Below, one piece after another: positions 1 to 12,399 of a DNA stretch of 64,000 bases (position 1 is its first letter; each line of letters starts with the position of its first letter). A model generated the notes under the pieces. It searched no databases. It worked only from the letters and a program-made list of their open reading frames with translations, and was not told the DNA's origin. The position numbers and the translations under genes are program-made. This DNA comes from Globodera rostochiensis (taxonomy: Eukaryota; Nematoda; Chromadorea; Rhabditida; Heteroderidae), in contig JAEVLN010000032.1 of the NCBI GenBank assembly GCA_018350325.1, forward strand, positions 310,001-374,000, given 5' to 3'.

Positions 1-10
1 TGGTAGTTTA

Positions 11-567
11 TTAAATATGCCAAAAGAATTCTGATGAGAAATTTTTTCCATAAAAATGACGCCGAAGGAGGAGTCCGGACATTCTCTCACGAATAAAAGC
101 TGAAGAACGAAGTTTTTCTACCTAAACTGTGATTTTTTTTGGTTTGCGTCAAATACCTGAAAGGTTACGGTTTGATCACAAGATATCCGTTGCTAAAGTA
201 AGTTTTGATTTCGAAAACCAGTAAATAAAAAACTTCTTTTTTTGAGAAGTGAGTTTAGATATTTTTACAATCAAATAGTTTATTTTTTATTTTATCATGT
301 AATTTTTTTCTTAATAATTTTTTGATTACCTTATTGCTGCTTAATATTTACAATAGATTTCATTTACCTTTTTTTAATAAAAAACAATAAGCATAGAATT
401 TTAATAGTTCTCAAAATACAGTTTATATTAGTTTTTATAAATTACTCTTTCGGCGATCATTTTTACTTTTAATATCTTTTATAATTAGGTATTATTTTTG
501 TTTAATTTATAAATTTTTTGTTAGCCCCCGTGCTGCCGTTCCCATCAGGAAATGGATGAATCTTGGC
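11..567 (-). CDS. 3' end of a gene with a Fic-like motif (partial)
   Basis: Three exons can be joined on the minus strand, all in phase 0: 567-526, 192-157 and 121-11, ending in a TAA stop. The first visible exon reads AKIHPFPDGNGSTG. This resembles the HPFxDGNGR core of Fic/DOC AMPylation domains, although the conserved arginine after GNG is a serine here. Its donor is GC (525-524) instead of GT; the other donor is GTATTT, and the acceptors are TTTAG-like. The following exons encode a basic tail (SSAFIRERMSGLLLRRHF) that I do not recognise and that does not look like the rest of a Fic fold. The 5' part of the gene was not found between 600 and about 2200. The motif is short, so Fic membership is a guess; that these are exons of one gene is more likely. 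Confidence 0.4.
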
Positions 568-599
568 CTAAAATTTTGTCAAAAAGTTACAATATTCTT

Positions 600-2250
600 T
601 ATATAATTTATTTAACTCATAATGCGTGCGATAGCATTAAAAGTCTCAATAATTCGAATGCATCATAAAAGCAATTATTACAAGGATTAATTTGGTTTTA
701 GTGGCTTAAAATTTATAGTTTTTTTTCTTCGAATGACGGCATTGATTAAATATCATTTGAAAAATTCTAAGGTTTTAAAATTGCTACTTACTTTTTCTTT
801 TATTCGTTATTGTTATTTTAATGCATATGAATTTAGCTCTATTTTGTGATTTATAATAAAATAATTAAACCACAGAATAAATCAAACAAACACACACACA
901 AAGACTGGAGTGTTAACATTTTGGGGACTTTAGGAGAACTAATTTTATAAATTATTTGTATTTTAGTATTTTAAAAGATTTAGTTAATCATATCATTCAA
1001 TCAGCGCCAAAATATATCACATTCAAAATGATTAGTCATTAACAGTGTTAAATGAATTTACTTTTTTATCCCCAGATTTTGTTTTGTGATTATCAAACAC
1101 TTCTCCTAATATAAAACGAACAAATAATTGGGCAGAAACAAAAATCAAAATCGGAGAATTTTTAAATGAAAATTTATTTGAACAAAAAATATTATAATAA
1201 GATCCTTAATTTTTATTTGTTGAATTAAAATGTATAAAAGATATATTTCTTGAACTAATAAAACCTAGCATTTAAAAAGTTTAAAAAATCACTCAAAACG
1301 CTTAGCCTTGCTGCTTTGGGTCAAAATAAAAGTCAACCCCTGTTCGCAAAAAAAAAAACATGTAAAATTGAAAATCCTGGCCCTATTAAAAAGTTTTCCT
1401 TTAAAAAAGCATAAACTAAAGAAATTTATATAAAACCATCATACTTTACAATTAAAAATTATAAAAAAACCATGCACGAACAAAACAAAGTTTTAAGAGA
1501 ATCTGCGGTACTCTATATATTTCAATAAATATTAAAATACTCAAAGACAACGAAATTAATCACAAAATTGTAATAAAAATAAAATATTGCATTCTAAATA
1601 AACATTTTAAGAAAACTTAAAAGCTAAAACCAAATTGACTACCTTTTTTAAAATTAATTTAATTTCAATTTTTAATTTTTAATTTAACAGGAACAAACAA
1701 AATGAAATTTAAAGATTAAAATAATTATATGACATGGCGCAGATGCAAGACGTAAATAGGCAACAGGTCAAGACAAAGCTGCGACTGTTATGTCTAATTT
1801 ATTGATTAATGGTCACGCCAATTTTTAAACTATTAAATATTTATATAATAAAATAAAAGGTTGTAATTTAGCAGAAAAAAATGTTCTTAATTAAAATTAT
1901 AAAAACCCATTTAGTTTAATTTTTTTTTAAATTTTGCTTAATGATTTTAAGTGTAATATCTAAAAGTAAAACAATAATAATAAATTATTTTATATTAAAA
2001 AATACTCTTAAAAAGCTCTTACTGCGAAACAAATAATAAAACTTTTAATAAAATTGAAAAAAAAAATTATCTAAAAATGAATAAATTAAGCTTATTATTT
2101 ATCAATTTTTTAAAAACGCCTAATAAAATTATTATGTAAATCTTCAAAATTTATACTTTCTTCTTTTTTCATAATAAAGAAAATCCGTTATAATTACCCT
2201 TTTATTACGTATAAATTATTTTGTAACTAACGCTGTTTGATCATCAATAT
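600..2250. other. AT-rich non-coding stretch
   Basis: This is dense A/T sequence with stop codons in all frames. The only GC-richer island is at about 1734-1795, where a 23-codon ORF starts with MAQMQD and is followed by GTAAAT, a possible donor. I could not join it in phase to another exon. No RNA gene or repeat was recognised. Confidence 0.5.
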
Positions 2251-2254
2251 GAAG

Positions 2255-2623
2255 TTGCAATTATCGAGACTGCCAACCTGAAAACGCTCAAAATCACCTG
2301 CGGCCAATTTAAGTTAAAAAAAACAAACGCATTTAAATTTATAGATTTAAAAATTTAATCGTTTAAATTAACAGAACAAAACTGTTTACCACGCTTAATG
2401 ATTAGTTTTAAAAATTATCACATAAAGGTATTTCTTTAAAATAATTTTTTTTTAATAGCAATTTACCAACCAAATAAATTATAATTATAATGAACAAAGT
2501 GTAAATTGCAGTGCAATAATTTTTTTCAGTAGTCTGCAGAACAAAGCTGGTGCCGTAGAAAAGGACCTCCAGCAATTATTGTACAAGCCAACAACCAAAT
2601 TATTTATTTCGCAGCATAATTAA
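2255..2623 (+). CDS. Candidate two-exon 3' end of an unknown gene
   Basis: Exon 2255-2312 (AIIETANLKTLKITCGQF) ends in AA|GTTAAA. Exon 2530-2623 starts after TTTTTTCAG and runs to a TAA stop (SLQNKAGAVEKDLQQLLYKP and ten more residues). The phases agree (2 nt plus 1 nt giving an Asn codon), which is the main reason to believe the pair. No domain is recognisable and no upstream exon was found. The minus strand of the first island is also partly open, so the strand is not certain. Confidence 0.35.
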
Positions 2624-2629
2624 ATGTGT

Positions 2630-5600
2630 CTTAAAATTTATTATAATTTAATTTGATTAAAAAACTATTCTTCTTTATTAGACAGTTCATAAAATTGAGC
2701 TCAAAAAAGTAATAAAAAAATTTCAATTTTAAATTGTCACGTATAATATAAAGATTATTAATTAAATAACTAAAAAGAAACAAAAAAGCGCATAATCGAA
2801 TTTTTTTAACAAGCAGAATTTTATTTCCTGAAAATTTGAACACCAGCGGTTCAATTCGGGGCAACACCTGAAGCGGGCCACGTAATCGCGACATCTGCAT
2901 TAAATCTGTCCATTTCATCAATACAATGATCCAATTGAAATTTTGTAACAGATAATAAAGAATTTAATTATCAATTAGTGGGATCATTAAAATAAATTAA
3001 GAAACCATTAATAATACTATGCTGTATTAATAATAAAAAAAGAAGATGCCGATAGAACCGACATGGAGACAAATATGAACCCAAAAGACGGTTTCATCAA
3101 CAACATATTCATATACATTTCTAAAACATGGTTTGAAACCTATTTATAAAAAGAAAAATATTTGGCTAATGCGTTGGTTGATCAATCACTAAAAATGTTA
3201 ATTATAAGAAGTCCAGTGGCTAAATATTAGGTATAAATAAAAGCTTATCAAAATGATAGGTTATAACAAAATTAATTAACAAAATATAATTTTATCATAG
3301 TTAATTCAAACAATGCCAATAAATCACTACAAAAGTATACGACTAAATATTGATCCAGCTTATATTATTTAGATATTATTGGTAATAAATTAAAATATTA
3401 ATAAAATTCGTACAATGTTATCAAATTAAGCCTATGAAAATTTAAAAAGAAATTGAAAAGAAGTTTTTCAAAACACAGTTAGTTATGAAAAAGATAGCTA
3501 TAGTAAGTAAATATTCTAATTATTTGTTTAGCATAATCATTTATTTTTGGCTAAGTTTTTGGCAAGCGAAAATTTTAAAAAGTAATTTTAAAAATCAAAG
3601 CATATTAAAAAAAACTTTTTATTTACTTGATGTTTTTGTATTTGGAAGATGAGAAATTAATTATCTTATGAAAAATTGTTGCTCTCAATACCATCTGGAT
3701 TACAAATTTTTGGCGATTAATACTAATCATATTTCTTCATTAAGAGTTTCTTTTTCATTGAGTCTTTATAGCAATCAAATTTATATATTGTTTTAAAATT
3801 TCAAATGCCGATACATGCACCGAAAATGGCACTTTTAGTGATCTAACTTTTCTTCTTCTTTTACGTCTAAATAAATAGATTAAAACTTTTCGCGTATTAT
3901 TTAAGTTTTTTTGGAAAGTTGAAAAAATCTGAAAAAAGTTCCAGTACTTTAACTGCCTGCTGGCGAATTCATCGCCTCCTGTGACTCCGGCCATTTGAGC
4001 TCCGGGCCATTTCTACGGGCAATTTTTGCTCTTATTTTTTTATGCAAAAGTTCAAATTTTCAGCCTTTTTTCGAAAATGATTAGGCAATGAATATTTAAA
4101 GGTGATTTATTTTCCTAAAACGTCCAAATATCAATCTTTGGGGGTGTATTTTTCTCAAAAAAGGCAAAAATATGCCCAAAAAATATTCACGAGCACCAAA
4201 ATATGCAATTTTAAACCTGACCAAAAAAGCTCAAACCAACGCGAAAAGGTTATTTTTAAGCCGTATTTTTCAAAGCATATAAAAACAAAATAGGAAAATG
4301 CATATAAATCCGATCTCTAGTGGTAATAAAGAGAAATCACATATATGTATGTTCCGGGAAATTTGGGGAATTGATTTTTAAGGATTTTTGTAAATCTGTA
4401 TATTGTAAAAAACAAAAAGTCATTTTAATTGTAGTTTTTATTCGTTACATTGTTTTTGTAGCATTGTCTTTTCAATATTAATTCGTTGGTCTATAACAAA
4501 TAAAACACCAAACCATTTAACTCTGATTATTTTTTATCTGTACCAATTACACATTAGTTGATTCATTTTGGTGCTGACGAAAATGTTTAATTATTATTGT
4601 ATATTACACGAATGCATTTTTACCAAACCAATGATCCATTTAAGTATTTTTCTTATCGCTTTTATTTTTTGTTTTGTTTTTACGAATTTAAAATTAAATT
4701 ATGCTTTTTTACTTAATTCAAGTTTTGACATAGGTTTATGCTGTTAAAATTTTCATTAGCATTTTTTAGAAACTGTAAAATTTATGGTCTGCCGCCTGAG
4801 CGGGCATTGGTTAATTTTTTGATCTTTCCTGTTTTTTTTGTTTGCACATCCTTCTATGCGCGAGTTTATGACTACTGATTAATAGTTATATTAATTGCAT
4901 ACAAAACTTTCAAGTTTATTGGTATTTATCGCGTAATCATTAAAAATCTTGATTGAAGTAATTTTCAATTGTAAATATTAATATTTACTCCAATCACATA
5001 ATTGGAATAAGTAAATGAGCTAGGGTTTAATAAATTCGTTTTATAAATCACAATTGGTCGCCTCAATCCAATATATATTATATATAGTTTCGATTAATTT
5101 GAATTTAATTTATGTTAAAAACTATCAACAACGTTTAACAAATAACGCTTTTCAATGTAATTAATTGAAATTTTAAATTATAATCAGATAATAAATATTA
5201 ATAAGCTTAAAAATTTTTAGTGTTGACAATTTATTGTGAATCAATTAAAAACATTATATATTTTTACAGTTGATCGATTTTACAAGACTGATTTCTTAAA
5301 ATATAAATGGTAAATAAATATTATATAAAAATATAAATTCTTCAGCTTCTACACCGTGGTCAAAAAAGAAATGCAGGCATGTCGCAATTCTAAACTGATA
5401 AAAAGCCAAAGCTTAAAAATAATCAGCAATTTTAATAAAAATATTATATTATTGTTTACTAAAAGGATATAACAATTAACATTTACTTTGAGCTTAAAAT
5501 ATAAATAAAAAAATATCATAATGTTCAGTTTCAAAATGAACAGTGATAATTTAATTCAAAATCCAATAAATAAAAACCTTAACCTATTTAACAATAAATT

Positions 5601-7740
5601 ATAAAAAATATGTTCTAAATAGAGTTGCGTGATGTGGTATCAAAAAATGTGAATTTTTAGATGAAATATGTTATAAAAAAATCAAATTTAATTTTTTTTT
5701 AAACCAGGAGGGTTCATTGTCTGTCCATCGAGCAATTAACAGCTGATGTGGATAAATAAAAAATTTAAGGAAAAATTTTGAAAACCCAAAGATGGCTTTT
5801 TAAATTTTATTTGGATATTATGTTAAATAGCTATAACGAATTTTTTTTTTTTGATAAAACGTTCTCATTGCATTTGTGTAGAAGTTTACGTCATTAATCA
5901 TGTAAGCATTGCCAGATAATTAAGTTTAAAAAAGAAATATATGTTAAATAATGCAAAACTTTAAAAAGCAAAAATATGAGGTATTTTTCTAAAAAATTTA
6001 ATAAAAAAAGGGTGGCTAAGATGTCAAATCGAGTCTTTTTACATTACAAAATAAATTACAAAAATATAAAATCTTGTAAGACAATATTGAGGCTATTGCT
6101 ATAATCACAGAAAATTTAAAGGATGTTAATGATGATATAAGTATTTAATTTAAATGCAAATAAATAAAATTGCTACATTTTTCTGAAAAAATAACGGTTA
6201 AAAAGACACTTAAAAGATATCAAATAATATCTTTTATTTTTTAACAAATTCACAGGAATTTTACAAATATAATGATTGTTAATGTTATACAGAGGAACAT
6301 TTATGCACACCCGATTGATTCGATCAGCCGAAGCCAAATCAGAAAGGCACATGCGCCCGAGACATAAGAAGTATCAAATTCCTAGTTATAAATTACAGAA
6401 ATTAAAAAAATATATAAACTGTTGATCTTATATAAAAAAGGTATTGATCAAAAAACGTAAAATATTCATAAAAAAATTTATAATAACTAATATGAGATAC
6501 TCAAATTTTAATTCAAACGGTTAGTAATTTTCAACAGTATAATTTATTTGTCAAAATAATAATTGTCTTTTGTTGTTGGTGGTCAATTTAAAAACACCAA
6601 ATTATAAAAAAAAAAGTTATCAACATATTTTATAAAATAAAATAATTATATGTTATACAGAAAATTTGATAAGAACCAGTAAAAACTATAATTAAACTTA
6701 CCGTCCTTCGGCAAAAAGGTGCCAATCATAAATTTATTTATTGTTCTGAATAGTTGTTTTTTTTTTGTTAAAATAAAAAATGAAATCATTCCTTTTGGAA
6801 CTCAGTTTGTCCAAAAGAACTTAAATTCTATTTGGAAATTGTGCACAAGCAGAAATCTCGAATAATTATCTATATTGACAAAAAAGTTGTTCCAATCGAA
6901 AAATTTTTGACATTCTATCTTCGTAACATATAGCTAAAATCAGTTACAAAAAAAAATCACAAACGAGGCTAAACACCTCAGTTAAAAGCATGCTTTAAAC
7001 CAATAAATGATTTTTGCAATTTTTGAAGATTTTTAGATTTTCATCAAAAATGACTATGCCAATTTAAATAAGCTTAATATTTACTTTCATTAGTGATGAT
7101 AATTAAAACACCAAGGCATCAATTAAAAAGTCAAATAAAAAATAAAACTATTTATTTATGTGTTTGAATTTGCCTACAAGATTATATATCAAATTCTAAC
7201 TAAATAATTCCAATCGGTTAATTATTCTAATTATCTTACTCAAAATATTAAAAACTAAATTAATGGAAATAAGAATTTCCCATCATAATTTTGTATTCTT
7301 TGCTATTTAAAAAAGTTAATTAAAGATATCTTGGGTTTCGTTTAAAAATATTAAAATTGGAAAAATTGCAATCAAAATATAAATTACCAATTATTTTTAA
7401 ATCTTAAACTTTTTATTATCACTGAGCCATAAAAGATCTGAATGAAAACGTTGTGCAAAAAATTAAATTAAGGTTTTATGATTTCATGTATTTTTCAAAT
7501 ACTTCCAAATATTTTTGAGCACCGTTTAAAAATTTCATTCATTCAATCGATCTTTAGAGCTCTATCTTTCCCGAAATTTTGCGTAATTTTACCCGAACCC
7601 TAACCCCAAAATACAGGTAAAAGAAAAGAATTAGTATTTAATATAATTATAAATTTAAAAAATCAAAATTGTTTCTCAATAAACAAAAAATGTTTTCCGA
7701 ATTAGTTGTTGTAGAATATTTTTCTTTGCCAGTACTTTGC
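2630..7740. other. AT-rich intergenic region with isolated coding-looking islands
   Basis: Mostly A/T with no gene that can be assembled. Islands worth noting: 2838-2935 on the minus strand, where an open frame includes EMDRFNADVAITWP but no AG acceptor was found; 3940-4000, where several frames are open on both strands; and 6296-6420 on the plus strand, a 39-codon ORF starting MHTRLIRSAEAKSERHMRPR. None has both a start or acceptor and a matching donor or stop, so they are not called as genes. Confidence 0.4.
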
Positions 7741-7743
7741 CAC

Positions 7744-8899
7744 CCGAACAGATTTTTTGAGCCAGCCGCTACCGTACCACCCTTCGAATTCTTCATTCGG
7801 TAGGTCGCAACGATCATTAACGGCCAACAGCATTTTAGGTGAATAAAATATATTTGTTTATAAATATTATTTAAAAATTAGTACAATTAAAAATAGAGGA
7901 AATTAATTATAATAAAATAAACAATTTTATATGATATAAACACTTTATAAAAAACTCACTATACAATTTTAAAAAATGTAATTGGACAACCGCCGCCAAT
8001 TAAAAATAAAATATTCAAAAAAGTAAACTAAAATAATTTTTAGATGGGGTGCGTTATGCCCAAATTACTCTCATCGTCTGACTCTCTCTTTTTAGCAACA
8101 CTATTTATTCAAAAAATAAAATCTTCAGAAATTAAACTAAAACAATTTTTAGATGGGGTGCGTTCATGTCAAAATTACTCTCGCCGCCTGACTCTCTTTT
8201 TTTAGCACACTATTTCTTCAAAAAATAAAATGTTCAAAAAAGTAAACTAAAAGTCGGACCCTACCAATGCAATAAAACACAAAAATACATTACTAAAATT
8301 GAACTTTCAAAAGTTCCATTTCCCGGCGGTTGATGGACTGGATCATCGGACAAAAAGCGTTCCAGAAATAAAAATGGGCTGTGACTAAGTAAATTTTCGG
8401 CTGAATTTTTAAATTACTAATTTTATAAGTTCAATTTGGAGGAGAATACATTAAAAAGCTGACCAAGTTATTGAATATTACATTTTAAATTAAAGTTACA
8501 TATACAATTACAAAAATATTATGCCTTATCCACTAGTTTGATTTGAACAAAAAAACCAAATTGCATTTGTTCCAACTCTAATTGTTTATAGTTGTTTAAT
8601 AAGCTCCATTTTCGTTAATATTTTCAGATAATCTATTTTATTTAATTTTATGGACGTTCCACACTTACGTGACTTGCTATAATTTGATAGTCTATTAAAT
8701 GATATTACCATTTTAGTTAAAATAAATTTTTTTTTAATATTTTAATCAAAAAATTGTAGTGTCGCATCGTAAAGTTTAAGTTTTTTCAAAGAATAAAATA
8801 AAATTTTTATTTTTATTGTGTGTTAATTATAAGTTTAATAAGTTGAATTTCCGGCAAAATTCGTTTGATGAAGGAGCAGTAAAAGTCCAGCAAGGCCTC
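7744..8899 (-). CDS. Candidate exons of an unknown minus-strand gene
   Basis: Three minus-strand islands read like exons: 8899 to about 8840 (EALLDFYCSFIKRILPEIQ after an AAAG acceptor), 8384-8305 (AHFYFWNAFCPMIQSINRRE, ending AAA|GTTCAA) and 7833-7744 (an ATG followed by LLAVNDRCDLPNEEFEGWYG, ending CGG|GTGGCA). They share strand, spacing and amphipathic composition, but no splice path joins all three: the first has no GT donor and the last has no AG acceptor in front of its ATG. No family is recognised. The first island abuts the duplicated aspartate dehydrogenase fragment, so rearrangement may have damaged this locus. Confidence 0.3.
8005..8260. repeat. Tandem repeat, about 105-bp unit, just over two copies
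   Basis: A unit containing AATTTTTAGATGGGGTGCG, then a TTACTCTC...TCTGACTCTC stretch, then a TTCAAAAAATAAAAT stretch is repeated in direct orientation starting near 8035 and 8140. Part of a further unit lies on the left. The copies differ by scattered substitutions and small indels. No coding potential. Confidence 0.8.
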
Positions 8900-8916
8900 C
8901 TTTGGTGAACGGTTTT

Positions 8917-9385
8917 ATTGTGACAGTCAAGCTCTTAAAATTTTTGTAAAATTTTTATTTATTTTTTAATAAAAAAGAGATCACCTTCAATGTGCCTAAA
9001 TCGGCCATTTTTAGTATATCTTGGCACCCCAAAGTGCGAGGGGATGAACACAGAGCGATTTTTGTGCAGTTTTAGACTCTTCTGAAAACGGAATTGAAAT
9101 TTAAAAAAATCAAAAACATTACCTGAATTTCCTTCAAAGTCTGCTGGTTAGCCACGCTGTGGTGATCCGATCTGTGGCAATGTAATTTTAATTAATTTTA
9201 TTTTATACCACAATGATTTAAAAGTATTATTTGATGATAATATTCAATAAAGCAAATTGATTTATTTAAAAAAATATCAAAAATTGTCGAGAAAAAAAAA
9301 TTACATTTTTTTATTATTACATTATTTTTTTTATTTTTTTGCATTTTATTAAGCAATAATTTACAATAAGGTTAGCATGGTGCAT
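8917..9385 (-). pseudogene. Truncated duplicate of the aspartate dehydrogenase domain gene
   Basis: This segment is nearly identical to 14303-14792 inside the intact gene at 13352-15315, introns included. It carries counterparts of the exons encoding GSPTALANQQTLKEIQ and SVFIPSGALWGAKDIQKMAD. One break falls in the exon starting SLTVT and the other inside the exon ending HHADLF. The copy has several 1-nt losses relative to the intact gene, mostly in short homopolymers inside exons (CCAAC to CCAC, GTGGGTG to GTGGTG) and a 3-nt loss near 9041, so its frame is destroyed. It is a decayed partial segmental duplication about 5.4 kb from its parent, or an assembly artefact of a second allele. Confidence 0.85.
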
Positions 9386-9697
9386 TTTTTGGTTTTAAGA
9401 TAATGTCATTATTTTACATTCGTGCTTTTTTGTTTATAACTTTTGAACACGCGCCATGAATAACAAAATTATTAATTACACCAAAATAAATGTTCTAAAA
9501 ACATTTGAAATAAAGCGTTTAAATCTATTAAAGTTAGCATCCGAACACAACACTTCTGGCTTAACATTTTCTCTGAATAATAATAAAATTGAAATTTTAA
9601 AATAATTATAAATCAAAAATAACCAAAATAATAAACTTTATTCCAAATTATTGTGGCCAAATGTAATGTATTGGAATTAATTGCAAATTTATTGGTA

Positions 9698-9856
9698 TTA
9701 CACACCAATTGTACATCGGCGGACGGGGTTTGAATCCGGAAACATTTTTGTCGTTTCCACAGAAATTCCAGCAGAAAATTGCGATTCCAAAAGGGCGCGC
9801 CATTTGAATGCTTTTTCTTCGTCTTTCTTCGCGTTGTCAACAGCAAAAAACGGATG
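9698..9856 (-). CDS. Candidate terminal exon, unknown protein
   Basis: After a TTAAG acceptor the minus strand is open for 52 codons to a TAA stop. It starts HPFFAVDNAKKDEEKAFKWR and ends with PVRRCTIGV. An AATAAA lies just past the stop on the same strand. The charged composition and GC content stand out from the surroundings. HPFF at the very start recalls the C-terminal lobe of AGC kinases, but nothing else supports that. Upstream exons of this gene were not found. Confidence 0.4.
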   Translation of the reverse strand, partial: HPFFAVDNAKKDEEKAFKWRALLESQFSAGISVETTKMFPDSNPVRRCTIGV

Positions 9857-9909
9857 CTTAACAATGTGTTGGGTTATGAATCAACAAAAATCCATCCATT
9901 TTTAAGACG

Positions 9910-12220
9910 GCGGCGCAAACAAAATATTTTTATTCCATCTGAATTGTACAAAATTTGAGGGGGTTTCATTTTTTCATTCAAATAGTTTACAAATTTATTT
10001 AATATTCGCTAAATCTTGTCTTACAAATTCAATTGCTTTGAAACCTGATTATCTATTATTAAAATATAGATAGATTAAAGCAGTTAAACACAAAACCATA
10101 AATTAAATTAAATAACATTGTTTTATTGAATTAATCAAAACAAACAAATTTATTGTTGGCGTTTGTTTGAGAGTTGGTTTTTAAAAAATAGAAAGGTAAT
10201 CAATTCTGCGATATTATTTTTTGTTTTCCATCCAACTACTTCATAAATGATAAAAGGTCAAAACAATTAAAAATAAATAAATGAACGAAAAAACTTTTAA
10301 TAATAATAAATTTTTTTTAAATCAACCCCCACTTGCCAAACAGCAAAAAGAAAATAAAAGTTTTATCAAAATATATAAGCGTCAGGCCGTGAACCCTTTT
10401 CTTAACATTGACTCAAAAATTTAAAAAAAATAACCTTGTCTGTGTGGCTCAGCTGTCGGTGAACCGTCAATAATCGAATGTCAGTCACAACCAGTGTTTT
10501 CCCGGTTCCATTTTTTCTAACGGTTCCACGGTTCCGGTTCCGAAGCGGTTCCGGATTTTCGCGGTTCCGCGGTTCCGGTTCCAAACCGGTTCCCGGAACC
10601 GTTGGAACCGGCACCGGAACCGGGAAAACACTGGTCACAACACTTTCAGCTGCGACGGAAAATTCGAGTCAATCCCATTTGGTAATAAAAATCCAATAAA
10701 TGAATAAAAATGTTAATAATACTTAGCAACGGACCTCCAAAATGTTTTAAAAAATACAATAAAAAACATATTGTCATCAAAATAAAAGACAAAAAGTTAA
10801 AGGCCAAAATGTTTGATCAAATAAATTAATACATATCGGGTGTATTGGCACAGATGAATGTAATAGAGAGGAAAATCAGCGATTAAATAATAAAGTTGTA
10901 AAAAATTAAAAAATTTATTAATCTCAGAATATAACCAACTATTTATTTTCTTAAAGTTTCAATGTTTTTACATATTATTTGCGTGCACCTTTTTTTATTG
11001 TGTTTAAAAAACTTATTATCGTTTATAACTTAAAGTATGTCGGATATTATATACCAATAAACCTTATTTCTTAAAATTAGTTATCTGATTGCAGTCATTT
11101 AATAAAAATGTCTTCTTTAATTTTTAATTAAAATAATAATTTATTGTACATAACAGATTACCTTTCTAAAAAATAAATGATTAAATCTAAATGTTATAAA
11201 AATGCTAAATAACTGATTAAGTCAACAATCTTTTAACATAAATTATGTTTGCAGAATTTAAAAATAATACACAAACAAGCGATCGCCAGGCGTACCTGAA
11301 CTGCAAATGGAGACTCTCATGCATTAGTTAAAAATTAAATGAAAAGAATGAAATTATACTGTAAACGAAAAACGACTTATCACAATAAATAATAGTTGGA
11401 CTGTGCTTGAGGAGACACTGTGTAATTATAAAAATTATCATTTTTCATTGTAAATTTGACACTCACCTGCAGGAAAATGTGGGCATTTAAAAAATAAGAA
11501 AAATTTGGTTATAAAAGGCAACAACGTCCAAGTGCGTTAAAATTTTGACTAAAATTTTGCAAACCAAGATATTCAAAATATTATAATAATTAATTATGCC
11601 AAATTTTTGTAGAAGAAGAGGCATTTCTCAGCCACTCATATCTAAAAATCCAAATTTGTAAATGAATTAAAATAATTAAGTATCGTGTATTTTTGTAAAG
11701 ACCAAAATAATAAAAAAAAGAAAAACAATTAAAGAAAAATTAGCGCGAATGAAATGGCAAAAACTAAACTATCATAAATGCCTAAACGATAGGAGCGTGT
11801 AAAAGCCAGCAGGGTTCCCAGAATTTCAAATCAGTCCACATACCTAAAAATAACATATTAACCAATTTAAAAATCTTACTAATCGACAATACATGGCTTG
11901 ATGTTTTTGTCGGCATTGGATTTTAGATATTTTGATACAAATATTGCTATTAAAAACTCATTTTAATAAAAGCAAACTAATTATGTAAAAAAATATTTTA
12001 AATACCCTCTTTTTATTTGTTGAATTAATGCACAACTACCTCTGTAAAAACTCTAAACATATTTTATAAAAAGAATTAATTGATTGCATTATAAATGTCT
12101 ATAACTGCTTAACTTGCAATTATTGTTTTTAAACTAATTTATAATATTAAAACGAGTTTATTCTGCTTTAGTTAATATTAAACAACAAATAAAGTTATAA
12201 CCAATTATCTATTAAATTAA
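9910..12220. other. AT-rich region with a few coding-like scraps
   Basis: No gene could be assembled. A strong donor-like CTGCAG|GTGAGT lies on the minus strand near 11465. Another minus-strand scrap near 11842-11780 reads WTDLKFWEPCWLLHAPIV before a stop. A degenerate GGTTCC repeat (10490-10640) is listed separately. Confidence 0.4.
10490..10640. repeat. Degenerate GGTTCC/GGAACC repeat, partly palindromic
   Basis: About 150 bp are built from variants of GGTTCCG. The orientation flips near the middle to CCGGAACCG, so the block can fold on itself. Open frames on both strands are by-products of the repeat and are not called as genes. Confidence 0.8.
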
Positions 12221-12224
12221 TTAG

Positions 12225-12394
12225 GCAATGAAGTTGGTCATTACTATAGTCCGATGGCCAGTTATCTGCGCCAGAGCTAAATTGACGACGTCACTGGGAC
12301 AGCCACCATCGAAGCGCCATCGTGTCAGCCTACAGACACAGTTCTGGGCACGAAGACACGCGTGGTACGGGTGCATCGACGCGAAGAAATTTGA
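12225..12394 (+). pseudogene. Coding-like exon interrupted by an in-frame TAA
   Basis: After a TTAG acceptor the plus strand reads NEVGHYYSPMASYLRQS, then a TAA, then in the same frame IDDVTGTATIEAPSCQPTDT and further residues to a TGA. The base composition is far more GC-rich than the flanks throughout. Both halves read like protein in one frame, so this looks like an exon with a nonsense change. A different splice path or a sequence error could also explain it. No family is recognised. Confidence 0.35.
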
Positions 12395-12399
12395 TAAAA

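Noticed and set aside
10402..10699. ORFs rich in Arg/Pro/Gly/Thr on both strands
   Set aside because: Produced by the GGTTCC/GGAACC repeat.
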